Notes: generated by a model from the letters alone, not told the origin. 64,000 nt of DNA from Antennarius striatus (GCF_040054535.1 NC_090797.1:12037501-12101500); one strand, 5' to 3'; positions 53,601 through 62,353 are shown, counted from the first letter of the stretch. Made by a program: numbers and translations.

Positions 53601-56404
53601 ATGATCAGCAAACCATCGAAGTGTAAGGTTGTGTGACATTGTTGACAGTAAAACCACATAAGCTGATGGTTTCTCTGGACCAGCAAAGGTTAATGGAGAA
53701 ACTGGTCAAAGGAGGCTGTAGCAGAATTAGGTCAGGCGTCACACGGGCAAAGGCAGTAGTTGTAAAACAGTAAAGGCTAGCACCCAAGCTGCATAGCTAG
53801 AAACAGCAAAAACCCTCCTTATACATCCTTTGGTACATCTCAGACACTTCATAAGCCACATAGATTGAACCCACTTTTCCATTCATTTACTTTTGATTGC
53901 CAGCTTTCAGGTGAAGGTATTGCAATGTGACGTCTTCCTGCTTCCTGTGTTCCACAGGTGTTCTAAGGTACCTGCACCTTTAGTGGTGAGTGTCTGTGAT
54001 TGTGGTCTAACTTGTTAGCTGCTTCTATATAGATAACCAGGGCAGATCCAATTAATTAAAACTACAAAAAAAACAGAAACACTTTGTGAAGCTTTACTTT
54101 TAGCAGAGGAATATGAAGTTGAAGCACTACCATGGTTTATTTTAGCACGTTAGCACACCAACAAGTCAAGGTGTGCTAGCACTAAATACAAAGTCACTAA
54201 GATGAGATGTGAATGTTCCGTACACTTGTGGTATTTACAAACCAAAGCATCGACCCAAATATTGGGCAAATCAAATTTTGACATAATTAAACTTGTGTTC
54301 ATTCTGACATCACTCTCCTTCCAACAGATGAGACATATCACTGATTCAGTGTAAATCTTGTGGTGCCAGTAGAGAATGATCTGGTTATCAGCGTCATGAC
54401 GATACATCCTCTATGGAGCATAATGGCTTTAAAACATGGGCCGAAGGAATCCTCTAATCACAACACTCCCTCATCAGAGAGAAGCTGCTCACCGCATTGT
54501 CCAAAGTTTTTACCGACAGTCTCCAAGTGATGTCATGTTATGTTTTTATATCTTCAATTGTTCCCATAAAATCCAGTCTGGTACTTTTTACCACAAACTA
54601 ACATCGTATTTCACAACAAATCTTAAGTCCCTGACATCTTAAAAGCTTCTGTGTTTTCTACTTTGAATGGAGGATTCAAAAATTGAATGGATTAGATCCT
54701 CTGACATCAAGTGCATTTTAGTCAATGATACCAGAAACAAGATGATAACACAGAGCATTAGAGGACGACAACATCAAGGACTCAATCAGGTTAACTTGAC
54801 TTCCTTTCTGGCCTCACCTCTTTGGAGGATCAGGTGAAACTTCTTTTCCACGGCAGCTTTAAAGTCTGTCACTGCTCTGCAGAATTTATCCACAGCTCCC
54901 AGCTGCTCAAGGACGCGATGAGCTATCTGTCACAAGACGTTCATTCAGCGTTCTCAGAGCAGCAGCTCCACAGGACGTCAGTGTCATGATGCTTTCTGCC
55001 CAGAACGTTCAGTGATGACAAATAATCCCCCTTCCCACCCTCTCCTTGTGTCGCTCATTACTCCCTATTCTCTGTCTGGTGGGAAAGTCTCTCTCCTCTC
55101 CAGAAAACAGAACAAACAGCTGTTTGATGCACAAACTTTTCATCTTCTGTTCTGCTTTTTGTAATTCTGACTCTTTTGTTAGTGTCAGAGGAAGCCTAGT
55201 CGGCTCTGTGAGTATCCACAAGTTTAGCATGAAGACAGAGCAGAATGGATCCAGAGATTGAAACAACAGAGCATGACGTGGCAGAAGAATGTTGATGAAT
55301 AAGTTTTAGGATAAAATAATGAATAATTCATCAGATGGCATCCCTCCAGGTACTACTTTGGGTCTGATTGATGAAATTAGACTAAAATGACAATGGAGCT
55401 AATCTATATGGATAAGAGAGCTTGTTGCCGTTCTCCATCAAGGCCCTTAAAACCTTGTCTGTGGAGGTTCGTCCTAATTTAATCTGACACTTTAAATGAA
55501 GTGCCTTCAGTTGTCGCTGATCTCAGTGAAACGCAACCCTCATGATCCCATACAGACGTGACCCGAGGGCATGAAAAGAAGTTGTAAAATGAAAGCTGCC
55601 AAATGAAAGACAGGAGCGATAGAAGGATAGATGGAAGGAGATGGGAGAGGAAGAAGAATCAGTTGATCCAGGTGAATACACGGTGCAAGAGTAGAGATGG
55701 AAAGTACAACCATACTGCACTACTTTGCACCAGAGGATAAGATGCTTAGAGACAATTTCATATCGTATCAACAAAATGGTAGAAAGTGACATAATGGAAG
55801 AATAATCGCAAACAGATTTTCTGTCAGAGATTAAAATTCAGAACAATATAACAGTTGACGTGAGTCGTCTTTGAGTCCGTTCAATAAGCAGCTCGACTGG
55901 AGTTCAAACCCAAAACCACATCTGAACAGCTTGTAAAAGGAGACGCAAAACCAACAAAGGAAACACAAAGAGTTTCTCCTCATGTAAAAACTGGGCAGCG
56001 TTTCAGACAAATAACATAAAGATTCATTAAAAACATATTTCTAAGAGGATTTTATTGGATGACAAATGAAGTCGGTTCAGTCAAGGCCGGCCGCTATCGT
56101 TTTAAATATTTCTGGTTAAGTACAGACTAACACTAAGTACTCATGTACTAAGTAGGATTCAAGGTATTCAAACATAATTTCCATTTCCCGCTATGTTTTC
56201 CGCTCACCCAACAACATTGTTGTACTTTTTGCTCCACTACATTTAATGATTAACTTAGCTTACTATTCTGATTCTGAACACATAATATATCACTGTTACA
56301 AAAAAAAAAGATCTCACAAACAATTGATCAACTAGAAACATGTTAGATTTCAGGACTACGGCTCTGTCTCTACTCTGGTGCTGTTTTGTGCTCTAACAGT
56401 TATA
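50610..56404. other. Non-coding stretch
   Basis: No gene recognised. Short open frames occur without splice context or familiar motifs. A CA-rich patch lies near 52058-52106. Confidence 0.45.
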
Positions 56405-56690
56405 TTATCATTGTTTTCATTAATCTATTAATTATTCAGTCTATAAAATGTATCTGTAAATTTTTATTACAATTTCCAAGTCAAAACCAAATGTGTTCAC
56501 TTTCATTCATTTGTTCTTCAAACATTGATTACTATAGTAAATGCCAAAGAAAACCGTAATTTCTTGTATCTACAAAGCTGGAATTTTCATATATTTCTAA
56601 TTGAAAAGCAACTCAAGCAATTTTTAACGGTTGTCTTAAATCAAATATTAGTAGATTAATCGAATCATCATTGCAGCTCTAGTTCTAAAA
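56405..56690 (+). repeat. Dispersed fish repeat ending 'attgcagctcta'
   Basis: Blocks TAATCTATTAATTATTCAG, TCTATAAAATGT, 'aagctggaattt', 'gcaactcaagcaattttta' and the ending TTAATCGAATCATCATTGCA plus 'gctctag' follow the order of a very common non-autonomous fish repeat. The copy is diverged. The class (MITE- or SINE-like) is not settled from sequence alone. Confidence 0.6.
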
Positions 56691-58283
56691 GAAGAGGTAA
56701 AAAGTGGATCAAGTGGAGAAAACAACTGCATCTAAAATACTTTTTTATAGATTATTATTTAAAAACCAAAGCACGTCCAATCACTAGACCCTAAATACCA
56801 CAGTCACGTTAAAATCGCTCGCCTTCAACCACCCAGCCTACCGCCGGTCTTCAGAGACTCCCCATGGGCTGATCTAAGAGACTCCTAAAGCAACACCATT
56901 GGCCCCACCTTACTGGATCTACCCCCCATCATGATTGCTGAGCCCTGGCACGCCACCACGCCTGCCTGCTGAGGCGATAGTGAGCACAGCGTAGACAAAT
57001 CTCTCTGGTAAGGTTATTAGTATTCCCGGTGGGTGAAATCATGAGCTGTCTCCAGTCTGCAGCTTCTGCTGGGATGAATGAGGGTTAAGGCTCTCAGTGG
57101 GCCCTCAGCCAGCTCTGGCCCCACGTCGGCCCTGAGGGACATGACACCAGATGTCGCAGCATCTCACTTGTTACGCAATCAGGGGAATAATTGGTGCCTC
57201 TGACTTGGGTGTGTAATTCAATTACGGCAGTAAAGAAGGTCTTATTTATATTAGGAACCATTTGAAAGAGTAAAGGAGTTTTCTAATCAAAAGAGGCCGT
57301 AAGAAACACACCCATGGGCACCTTCAGGAACATCTGGATCTAATGCAGCTAATCAATTCTATCCCTGATTAGTGCAGTTAGTTTACACTAACCTCGTGAC
57401 TTTTTAAACCTCCTGTCACATAATTTGGTGTAGAGGAACTTAGATTTGCTGTATTTCATATATTTATATGAAATCAATGTCAGAATTAACTGTTATGATT
57501 ACTATTGATTTTTTTGGGGTTTCACAACATTTGGCTTCATTGGTTTCTTCTGAGACAACTCTTTACAGACAAAAGTCGAAGCCAGTGAATCTATTTAGCA
57601 TTCTATTATTAAAAATGTTGCAGGCATGCAGGAGAGCAGGCTGGAGGGGGGTTTGGGGGGGGGGCATAAATAGATTAGGATGACACCTTATCTGCATTGG
57701 TGTCTGAAACTGCTCAGACGCTGGTTTCCCCGAGGTGGTATTTCAGTAAGGTAAGAACTTGCAGGAGCATCCTGAGCACAGAGCTATCCTCCAGATGAGT
57801 AGAAGAAGCAGAGGGTTGGTCTGCTGTCTGCAGCTTCATGTGAAGTTTATTATAAAAAGGTGACACAAAGCAAGGTTGATGTCTGGAATGTAATTAAAGC
57901 AGGATAAAATATTCTTCCAACAATGAGTTTGGTTGGTTTTCATGGGGATTCAGCAGAGTTACACTGATAAAAGTACATTTTGTTGTTAAGTCATACCTGC
58001 ATCCTTCAGTGGCAACAGCCCTTGAGGATGCGGTTCCATTCATAATAAACACTTTCCCGTGTATCAGCAAACCTTGTTGGTCGGACGTCACCTCGCAGAA
58101 GTGATTTGTGTATTTTCAAGCCAGCCACACTTCAAGCAGGTGCAGTCTGTTTGGAACAATCCATCATGTGCACCATCTTTTGTCCACTCCCACAAGCCTC
58201 TCCTCTCAAAAAAAAATCCAGCAACAAAACACTAAGTGGTAAAATCACACGCTTATCTGTTTAATAATGCTAAATTGTCTTAC
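56691..58283. other. Non-coding stretch left of the CpG-rich promoter block
   Basis: No gene recognised. On the model below this would be the start of the first intron of a leftward gene. The part at about 57160-57380 is rich in AATTA/ATTAG cores (e.g. TGTGTAATTCAATTACGG) and looks like conserved enhancer sequence. A G-run lies at 57646-57663. Confidence 0.45.
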
Positions 58284-58560
58284 CTGGCATCAGCAGCTGA
58301 AGAGGGGAGTCTCGTTCTCGCTCCTTGTCTCCACCGCAGGTCTTTAATCACATAAAGAGACCAAAGCAGGGCTTCTAGAGGAGGGACTGCGTCCGGGAGA
58401 AGCAGTTCCCGTAACGATGTTCCTGGATGGCTGTCAGCGCAGGTATCCGCGGGAGAGGAGGCTGCGTTCAGACTGAGAGCGGCTGCAGCCTGCAGATCTC
58501 AGAGCGCCAAGCCCGTCTGAGCGCTCACCGGGGGGCTGCAGCTGCTCGGGCGGGCACCAG
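58284..58560 (-). other. Candidate first exon of a leftward gene
   Basis: The minus strand has a consensus splice donor, GATGCCAG|GTAAGA, with the exon ending at 58284. Upstream of it is a CpG-rich stretch, unusual in this AT-rich window, as in vertebrate first exons. I see no long open frame, so it is probably 5'UTR. An ATG sits seven bases before the donor, but its context is weak. The start near 58550 is inferred from a TATA-like element upstream. The protein encoded cannot be told from this exon. Confidence 0.45.
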
Positions 58561-58645
58561 GGGGCGGTGCAGCAGGCTTTATCCACGGTGACGCTGCGCT
58601 GGGAGATGTCCTGCTGGAGGGTCTGGACCGGTTAGAGACGGTCAC
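58380..58645 (-). promoter_or_regulatory. CpG-rich promoter block with TATA-like element
   Basis: CpG and GC content are high here (words GTCCGGGAG, GGTATCCGCGGG, CGGGCGGGC). On the minus strand a TATA-like GGATAAAGCC (about 58576-58585) lies 25-30 bp before the inferred start. This fits a core promoter firing leftward into the candidate first exon. The call rests on composition and motif position only. Confidence 0.45.
58555..58570 (+). promoter_or_regulatory. CTCF-like motif
   Basis: CACCAGGGGGCGGTGC matches the core of the vertebrate CTCF consensus (CCACNAGGGGGCGC-type). It lies in the CpG-rich block about 2.2 kb left of the tRNA array, a position where an insulator between a Pol II promoter and a Pol III array would make sense. 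Confidence 0.45.
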
Positions 58646-58929
58646 GTGTCCTCGAAGTTCTACCCATTAAAAGATTAATGGGTTAAAAAAGAACTAATAA
58701 TGTTTTAAACAATGGAGTCATTGTCTTTAAATAGTCCTGAGAATTTGTTCAAGGGTCCTGAAGTCCCTCCAGAGCCCACGGTCTCTTCTAGAATCAACTA
58801 AGAACCAACTAAGTCAATTATTTAGCTGTAACCGGGGTGAGTTTGTCCAGTTGACACAGACTGAGGAAACCAATATCCTTGAATCATTTCACATTCGCCA
58901 TTGCCAGAAGTAACGTAACTGTTTAGCAT
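58646..58929. other. Non-coding stretch upstream of the promoter
   Basis: AT-rich sequence between the CpG-rich block and the LINE fragment. Nothing recognised. Confidence 0.5.
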
Positions 58930-59250
58930 TAATATACAGTAGACGCAAGAGGGCACAAGCCAGTGTCTTATTGTGCAGGTCCCAAGCCCAGATAAATATA
59001 GAGGGTTGTGTCAGGAAGGGCATTCGACGTAAAACTTTTGCCAAATCAAACAGGCGAATCAAACCTATGACTTCCATACCGGATCGATCGAAGCCCAGGT
59101 TAACAACGACCGCCATCGGTGCTGTTCACCTACAGGGTGCGGGTGGAAATTGGACTACTGTTGGTCGAAAAAGGAGAGGGTGAAAGTGAGTTCGTAGGAA
59201 GAGAGAGAAGAGGAACGAAAAGAGTATAGGACTGAGAGTATCTGGGCTTG
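58930..59250 (+). mobile_element. RTE-type LINE, 5' region fragment
   Basis: The copy has the familiar fish RTE 5' sequence: GGTCCCAAGCCCAGATAAAT, TCAGGAAGGGCATTCGACGT, TGACTTCCATACCGGATCGA, GGTTAACAACGACCGCCATC and TTGGACTACTGTTGGTCGAA. It fades in the purine-rich stretch before the endonuclease frame would begin. Only the untranslated 5' part is present. It points rightward, opposite to the RTE 3' fragment at 34.5 kb, so the two are separate insertions. Confidence 0.7.
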
Positions 59251-59871
59251 TGCTAGCTGATCGCCACTACGGCATAGGCGAAGGAAAATCCAGAGTGGCT
59301 ACAAGGTTTTTAGCCTGTACAGACACAGTGGCGTTCTTATTTTTCAGAAAAAAAGGCTAAAACTTTTTTGGAATTGCCAAAATTCCCGAGAAATAACGTA
59401 AGAAAACAAACTAGGCGGCGCGCATGCCGACGGAATTAGCCGAAGTGACCTGAACACTCCCGATCATTAACTATGCACTCGGTCATGACCTCTTCGTCCA
59501 TTGAAAAAACAAGGATTCTATTGGGGTACGACCAGGCAGGGACGATCGATCGACAGAAAATGAGAATAGAGTGTTCTATAGTAGATTTTGTGTTAAAATT
59601 CTAATTGAACAACAAATGGTGAATGCCGAGAGGGGGTACGAGTGGTGACAGACCGATCAGAAGGTAAACGAAAGATATTATCAATACTTTTTTGTAGTCT
59701 CAGACTTTTGATCCGGCAGGAATAACCAGCGATGCATGTAAATGTGTATTCACCTCGCTTTTTCATGCCTTTTTATATTGAAAGAAAAATCATATTATTG
59801 AATTTTAAAAAAATAAACTATGGCATACCAATAGTGGTGGTGGTGGGGGGGGGGTTCCATGGCAGGATACC
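59251..59871. other. Non-coding stretch, unrecognised
   Basis: Sequence with more CpG than its surroundings (e.g. GGCGGCGCGCATGCCGACGG, GATCGATCGAC). No frame, tRNA box or repeat family was recognised. It may be old repeat material. Confidence 0.4.
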
Positions 59872-59874
59872 CAC

Positions 59875-59929
<55 letters not shown>

Positions 59930-59940
59930 CACACACGCAC
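59872..59940. repeat. (CA)n microsatellite
   Basis: About 69 bp of CA repeat with an AA and two CG interruptions. A G-run (59846-59854) lies 17 bp upstream. Confidence 0.95.
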
Positions 59941-60412
59941 AAAATCATACAATCGAATATTGAGAAAAAAAATATTAGGACAAAACTGAAATCAAAGTGT
60001 CTAAGTCAAAGTGAAAATGTCTACTCGTCTAAGTACAAGCAAACTTTGTTTTTTGAACGCTTTAGACATTGAACAAATCAGAATTTGACCAAAACTTCGG
60101 ACTTTTGTCTTAGAAGTCAAACAAAATTTGGAAGTCAAACGCAAACCAAACGCAGTAACATCCATCCTCCTCCTAATCCTCTCCCTCTTCAACATTCACG
60201 TATGCCAACTGCTCACCACCAAAAGGTGTAATGTGCTTTTTATTTTAGTTAACTGTATTCAATAATTTTTTACTTAATTTGCGTTCCATTGCCTATTGTA
60301 CGAGTTACAGAGCCGTAAACATGTGTTAAAAAGACGCCGGTAACTCGTACTTTAGGCTAACCTGATTCCATTGAAGTTTGTTTTTCTTTCTTTCTGTTAC
60401 GATACCAGACTT

Positions 60413-60609
60413 AATCATCCGGAATCTGCATGGTGAATGATATGGGGAACGAAAAGAGTTTTTCTCTTCTTTATTGAACCAGAGCCTGGTACGTTCACCT
60501 GATGGCACATTACGCATGACACACGCAGCAGAACAAGAGCATTATATTTACAGGAAACCACTTCCGGGTACAACAGGAAGTCATGAAATAAGAGCGTCAA
60601 AGGAACTAA
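60413..60609. mobile_element. 197-bp insertion in the MITE, flanked by CAGACTT repeats
   Basis: The two MITE copies diverge here. The extra segment is bounded by direct repeats CAGACTT at 60406-60412 and 60610-60616, as expected of a target-site duplication. It contains an imperfect palindrome (ACTTCC...GGAAGT, about 60557-60578) and no frame of note. The family is unknown. A 7-bp match could also be chance. Confidence 0.45.
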
Positions 60610-60718
60610 CAGACTTTGTTTCTCGTGTCTGCTTCTTTCTTTTGCATTTCGTGGAAATGTTTCATTACTACACAATTTGATATATAAATGACAATATGAA
60701 ATAACATATAATACGCGG

Positions 60719-60734
60719 AAAAAACGGCAGAAAA
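60719..60734 (-). terminator. Pol III T-runs after unit 1
   Basis: Sense-strand T4 (60731-60734) and T6 (60719-60724) lie 19-34 nt beyond the iMet copy of unit 1, within the MITE remnant. They are not array-specific here. Confidence 0.45.
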
Positions 60735-60752
60735 TAGACTGACCTAAAGTAT

Positions 60753-60824
60753 TAGCAGAGGATGGTTTCAATCCATCAACCTCACGGTTATGGGCCCAGC
60801 ACACTTCCGCGGCACTACTCTGCT
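60753..60824 (-). pseudogene. tRNA-iMet pseudogene, unit 1
   Basis: 72 nt with iMet length and a CAT anticodon in a GGGCCCATAA context. The cloverleaf is damaged: D-stem changes, an anticodon stem CTGGG/CCGTG that no longer pairs at its outer end, and C56 changed to T in the T-loop, which also weakens the B box. As the outermost unit it is probably no longer functional. Confidence 0.85.
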
Positions 60825-60836
60825 TATGACCTCATG

Positions 60837-60909
60837 CGACCAACATGGCCCTTGAACCCACGACCCTGAAATTAAAAGTCATATTCTCTACCGACTGAGC
60901 TAGCCGGGC
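60837..60909 (-). pseudogene. tRNA-Lys(TTT) pseudogene, unit 1
   Basis: 73 nt with anticodon TTT and the shared Lys body. Several stem pairs are lost: 2:71 in the acceptor, 28:42 and 29:41 in the anticodon stem, 53:61 in the T-stem and 10:25 in the D-stem. It lies 12 nt upstream (sense) of the iMet pseudogene. Confidence 0.88.
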
Positions 60910-60970
60910 TGTTCTATTAAATAATTCCACTTCCGTCCACCAACCTAAAATATTATCAAGGACGAGGTTT

Positions 60971-60974
60971 AAAA
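60971..60974 (-). terminator. Pol III T4 run after unit 2
   Basis: Sense-strand TTTT about 27 nt beyond the iMet copy of unit 2. The spacer between units 1 and 2 is shortened relative to the rest. Confidence 0.5.
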
Positions 60975-61001
60975 TATTGTCAGAGGATTGACCTAAAGTA
61001 T

Positions 61002-61073
61002 TAGCAGAGTATGGTTTCCATCCATCGATCTCTAGGTTAAGGGCACAGCATGCTACTGCTAAGCCACTCTGCT
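61002..61073 (-). pseudogene. iMet-bodied pseudogene with CTT anticodon, unit 2
   Basis: The body, length and position are those of initiator tRNA, but the anticodon loop reads CCCTTAA, so the anticodon is CTT (Lys) instead of CAT. The anticodon stem (CTGTG/CCTAG) has a mismatch, and acceptor and D-arm positions are changed. Most likely a decayed copy and not a new Lys isoacceptor. Confidence 0.85.
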
Positions 61074-61085
61074 TATGACCTCCTG

Positions 61086-61158
61086 TGACCAACGTGGGTC
61101 TCAAACCCACGACCCTGAGATTAAAAGTCTCATGCTATACCGAATGAGCTAGCCGGGC
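61086..61158 (-). pseudogene. tRNA-Lys(TTT) degenerate copy, unit 2
   Basis: 73 nt, anticodon TTT with an intact anticodon stem. Conserved positions are changed: G15 to T, G22 to T (breaks D-stem 13:22), C56 to T, a 2:71 mismatch, and an A in place of G at the discriminator. Probably inactive or weak. Confidence 0.82.
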
Positions 61159-61195
61159 TGTTCTATTAAATAATTCCACTTCGGTCCACCAACCA

Positions 61196-61380
61196 ACTTC
61201 ACAGCAGATGCGGGCTCATCGTTTTTCCCTCAGAAAAAACCTAAAATATTGTCAGAAGTTTGACCTATAGTATTAGCGTAGTTTCGACTGATTCGGACTC
61301 ATCGCTTTTCCCCGAGACAAAACCTAAAATATTTTCAAGGACGAGATTTAAAGTATTGTGAGAGGCTTGACCTAAAGTAT
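61196..61380 (-). repeat. Collapsed array unit: spacer copies without intact tRNAs
   Basis: The interval repeats spacer words twice (GACTCATCGCTTTTCC resembling GGCTCATCGTTTTTCC; two ACCTAAAATATT blocks). It includes 'cctatagtattagcgtag', which looks like the 3' edge of an iMet gene ending after about eight bases. A unit appears to have lost most of its Lys-iMet pair by deletion. Confidence 0.6.
61319..61329 (-). terminator. Pol III T4 runs after unit 3
   Basis: Sense-strand TTTT at 61326-61329 and 61319-61322, about 51-62 nt beyond the unit 3 iMet gene. Confidence 0.5.
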
Positions 61381-61452
61381 TAGCAGAGGATGGTTTTGAT
61401 CCATCGACTTCTGGGTTATGAGCCCAGCATGCTTCTGCTGCGCCACACTGCT
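61381..61452 (-). tRNA. tRNA-iMet(CAT) with U33, unit 3, doubtful function
   Basis: 72 nt, anticodon CAT with the three G:C pairs of the initiator anticodon stem kept. Position 33 is T, where vertebrate initiators have C, so the loop looks elongator-like. Other changes probably harm folding: 6:67 T:T mismatch in the acceptor, G18 to A, a D-stem 11:24 mismatch and G57 to A. Confidence 0.75.
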
Positions 61453-61464
61453 TATTACTTCCTG

Positions 61465-61537
61465 CACCCAACGTGGGGCTCGAACCCACGACCCTGAGAT
61501 TAAAAGTCTGATGCTCTACCAACTGAGCTAGCTGGGC
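61465..61537 (-). tRNA. tRNA-Lys-TTT: tRNA-Lys(TTT), unit 3
   Basis: 73 nt with anticodon TTT. Acceptor, D- and T-arms pair well (GTGGG/CCCAC T-stem, B box GGTTCGAGCC). G1 faces T72 as a wobble, and A5:T68 replaces the G5:T68 wobble of CTT copies. One anticodon-stem mismatch (28 C:42 C) is the main defect. It decodes AAA/AAG if active. Confidence 0.85.
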
Positions 61538-61611
61538 TCTTCTTGTATGTAGTTCCAGTTCCCTTCACCAACCAACGTCACATCAAGTATACGTTAATCT
61601 CTGTTCCCGTG

Positions 61612-61624
61612 AAAAAACCTAAAA
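61612..61624 (-). terminator. Pol III T4 and T6 runs after unit 4
   Basis: Sense-strand TTTT (61621-61624) then TTTTTT (61612-61617), about 27-40 nt beyond the iMet gene. They form the strongest terminator of the array. Confidence 0.7.
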
Positions 61625-61651
61625 TATTATCAGACGCTTAACCTAAACTAT

Positions 61652-61723
61652 TAGCAGAGGATGGTTTCGATCCATCGACCTCTGGGTTATGGGCCCAGCA
61701 CTCTCCCGCTGCGCCACTCTGCT
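61652..61723 (-). tRNA. tRNA-iMet-CAT: tRNA-iMet(CAT), unit 4
   Basis: 72 nt. The initiator features are kept: A1:T72 pair, CTGGG/CCCAG anticodon stem, C33 and T-loop ATCGAAA. It differs from the canonical vertebrate sequence at two D-arm positions: A20 to G, and C23 to A, which breaks the 12:23 pair. It may be functional with a weakened D-stem. No T-run lies between it and the Lys gene 12 nt upstream. Confidence 0.88.
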
Positions 61724-61735
61724 TATGACCACCTG

Positions 61736-61808
61736 CGCCCAACGTGGGGCTCGAACCCACGACCCTGAGATTAAGAGTCTCATGCTCTACCGACTGAGCT
61801 AGCCGGGC
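61736..61808 (-). tRNA. tRNA-Lys-CTT: tRNA-Lys(CTT), unit 4, canonical
   Basis: 73 nt. All stems pair (GCCCGGC/GTTGGGC with the usual G:T, GCTC/GAGC, TGAGA/TCTCA, GTGGG/CCCAC), the loop is CTCTTAA and the discriminator is G. As far as I can recall it is identical to the standard vertebrate Lys-CTT tRNA. A box TAGCTCAGTCGG and B box GGTTCGAGCCC are intact. It is the best-preserved gene of the array. It decodes AAG. Confidence 0.96.
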
Positions 61809-61882
61809 TGTACTTGTAAGTAATTCCAGTTCCTTCATCCAACCAACGTCACATCAAGTATACGTTAATCTCTGTTCCCATG

Positions 61883-61895
61883 AAAAGACTTAAAA
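61883..61895 (-). terminator. Pol III T4 runs after unit 5
   Basis: Sense-strand TTTT at 61892-61895 and 61883-61886, 27-40 nt beyond the iMet gene. Confidence 0.6.
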
Positions 61896-61922
61896 TATTA
61901 TCAGACGCTTAACCTAAACTAC

Positions 61923-61994
61923 TAGCAATGGATGGTTTCTATCCATCGACCTCTGGGTTATGGGGCCAGCATGCTTCCGCTGTGCCACTCTGCT
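61923..61994 (-). tRNA. tRNA-iMet(CAT), degenerate, unit 5
   Basis: 72 nt with anticodon CAT. The anticodon stem reads CTGGC/CCCAG, so the 31:39 G:C pair of initiators is lost. The acceptor has a 6:67 mismatch, the D-stem is changed at 12 and 24, and T-loop C56 is A. Probably a pseudogene although the length is intact. Confidence 0.75.
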
Positions 61995-62006
61995 TGTGAC
62001 CTCCTG

Positions 62007-62079
62007 CGCCCAACGTGGGGCTTGAACCCATGATGCTTAGATTAAGAGTCTCATGCTCTACCGACTGAGCAAGCTTGGC
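62007..62079 (-). tRNA. tRNA-Lys(CTT), degenerate, unit 5
   Basis: 73 nt with anticodon CTT. It belongs to a variant subgroup shared with unit 9 (acceptor GCCAAGC, anticodon stem TGAGA/TCTAA). Mismatches are at 4:69, 28:42 and 49:65, and the D-loop region starts TTGCTCAG in place of TAGCTCAG. Reduced or no function is likely. Confidence 0.78.
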
Positions 62080-62155
62080 TCTTTTTGTAAGTAATTCCAG
62101 TTCCTTCCACCAACCAAGCTTAACAGCAAGTACCCATTAATCTCTCTACCCCTTG

Positions 62156-62169
62156 AAAAGACCTAAAAA
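62156..62169 (-). terminator. Pol III T5 and T4 runs after unit 6
   Basis: Sense-strand TTTTT (62165-62169) then TTTT (62156-62159), about 27-40 nt beyond the iMet gene. Confidence 0.65.
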
Positions 62170-62196
62170 TATTATCAGCGGATTGTCCTTAAGTAT

Positions 62197-62268
62197 TAGC
62201 AGAGGATAGTTTTGATCCATTGACCTCTGGGTTATGGGACCAGCACTCTTCCGCTGCGCCACTCTGCT
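62197..62268 (-). tRNA. tRNA-iMet(CAT) without the G31:C39 pair, unit 6
   Basis: 72 nt with anticodon CAT. The anticodon stem is CTGGT/CCCAG, so only two of the three initiator G:C pairs remain. Further changes are C23 to A in the D-stem, 49 A:65 C in the T-stem, a 52:62 wobble and G57 to A. Unit 10 carries an identical copy. Initiator function is doubtful. Confidence 0.8.
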
Positions 62269-62280
62269 TATTTTGTCCTG

Positions 62281-62353
62281 CACCCAACGTGGGTCTCGAA
62301 CCCACGACCCTGAGATTAAAAGTCTCATGCTCTACCGACTGAGCTAGCTGGGC
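62281..62353 (-). tRNA. tRNA-Lys-TTT: tRNA-Lys(TTT), unit 6
   Basis: 73 nt with all stems paired (GCCCAGC/GTTGGGT with G1:T72, TGAGA/TCTCA, GTGGG/CCCAC). The T-loop is TTCGAGA and the discriminator G. It looks functional. The anticodon loop CTTTTAA contains an internal TTTT on the sense strand, as other vertebrate Lys-TTT genes do. Confidence 0.93.

Larger units (their letters stand above)
60036..60740. mobile_element. Tigger-like MITE, second copy, broken by insertion and cut by the tRNA array
   Basis: It starts with TA (60034-60035) then CAAGCAAACTTTGTTTTTTG, matching the left end of the element at 32557. Shared internal words include TGTGCTTTTTATTTTAGTT, TTACTTAATTTGCGTTCC, the palindrome arms (GTACGAGTTAC / GTAACTCGTAC) and ACACAATTTGATATATAAAT. 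It is interrupted by about 197 bp (60413-60609). Its right end is missing: homology fades at about 60730-60740, where the tRNA array begins. Confidence 0.72.

Noticed and set aside
58930-59250. RTE 5' fragment considered as the partner of the 3' fragment at 34.5 kb (one long LINE)
   Set aside because: They are 24 kb apart and in opposite orientation, so they are separate insertions.
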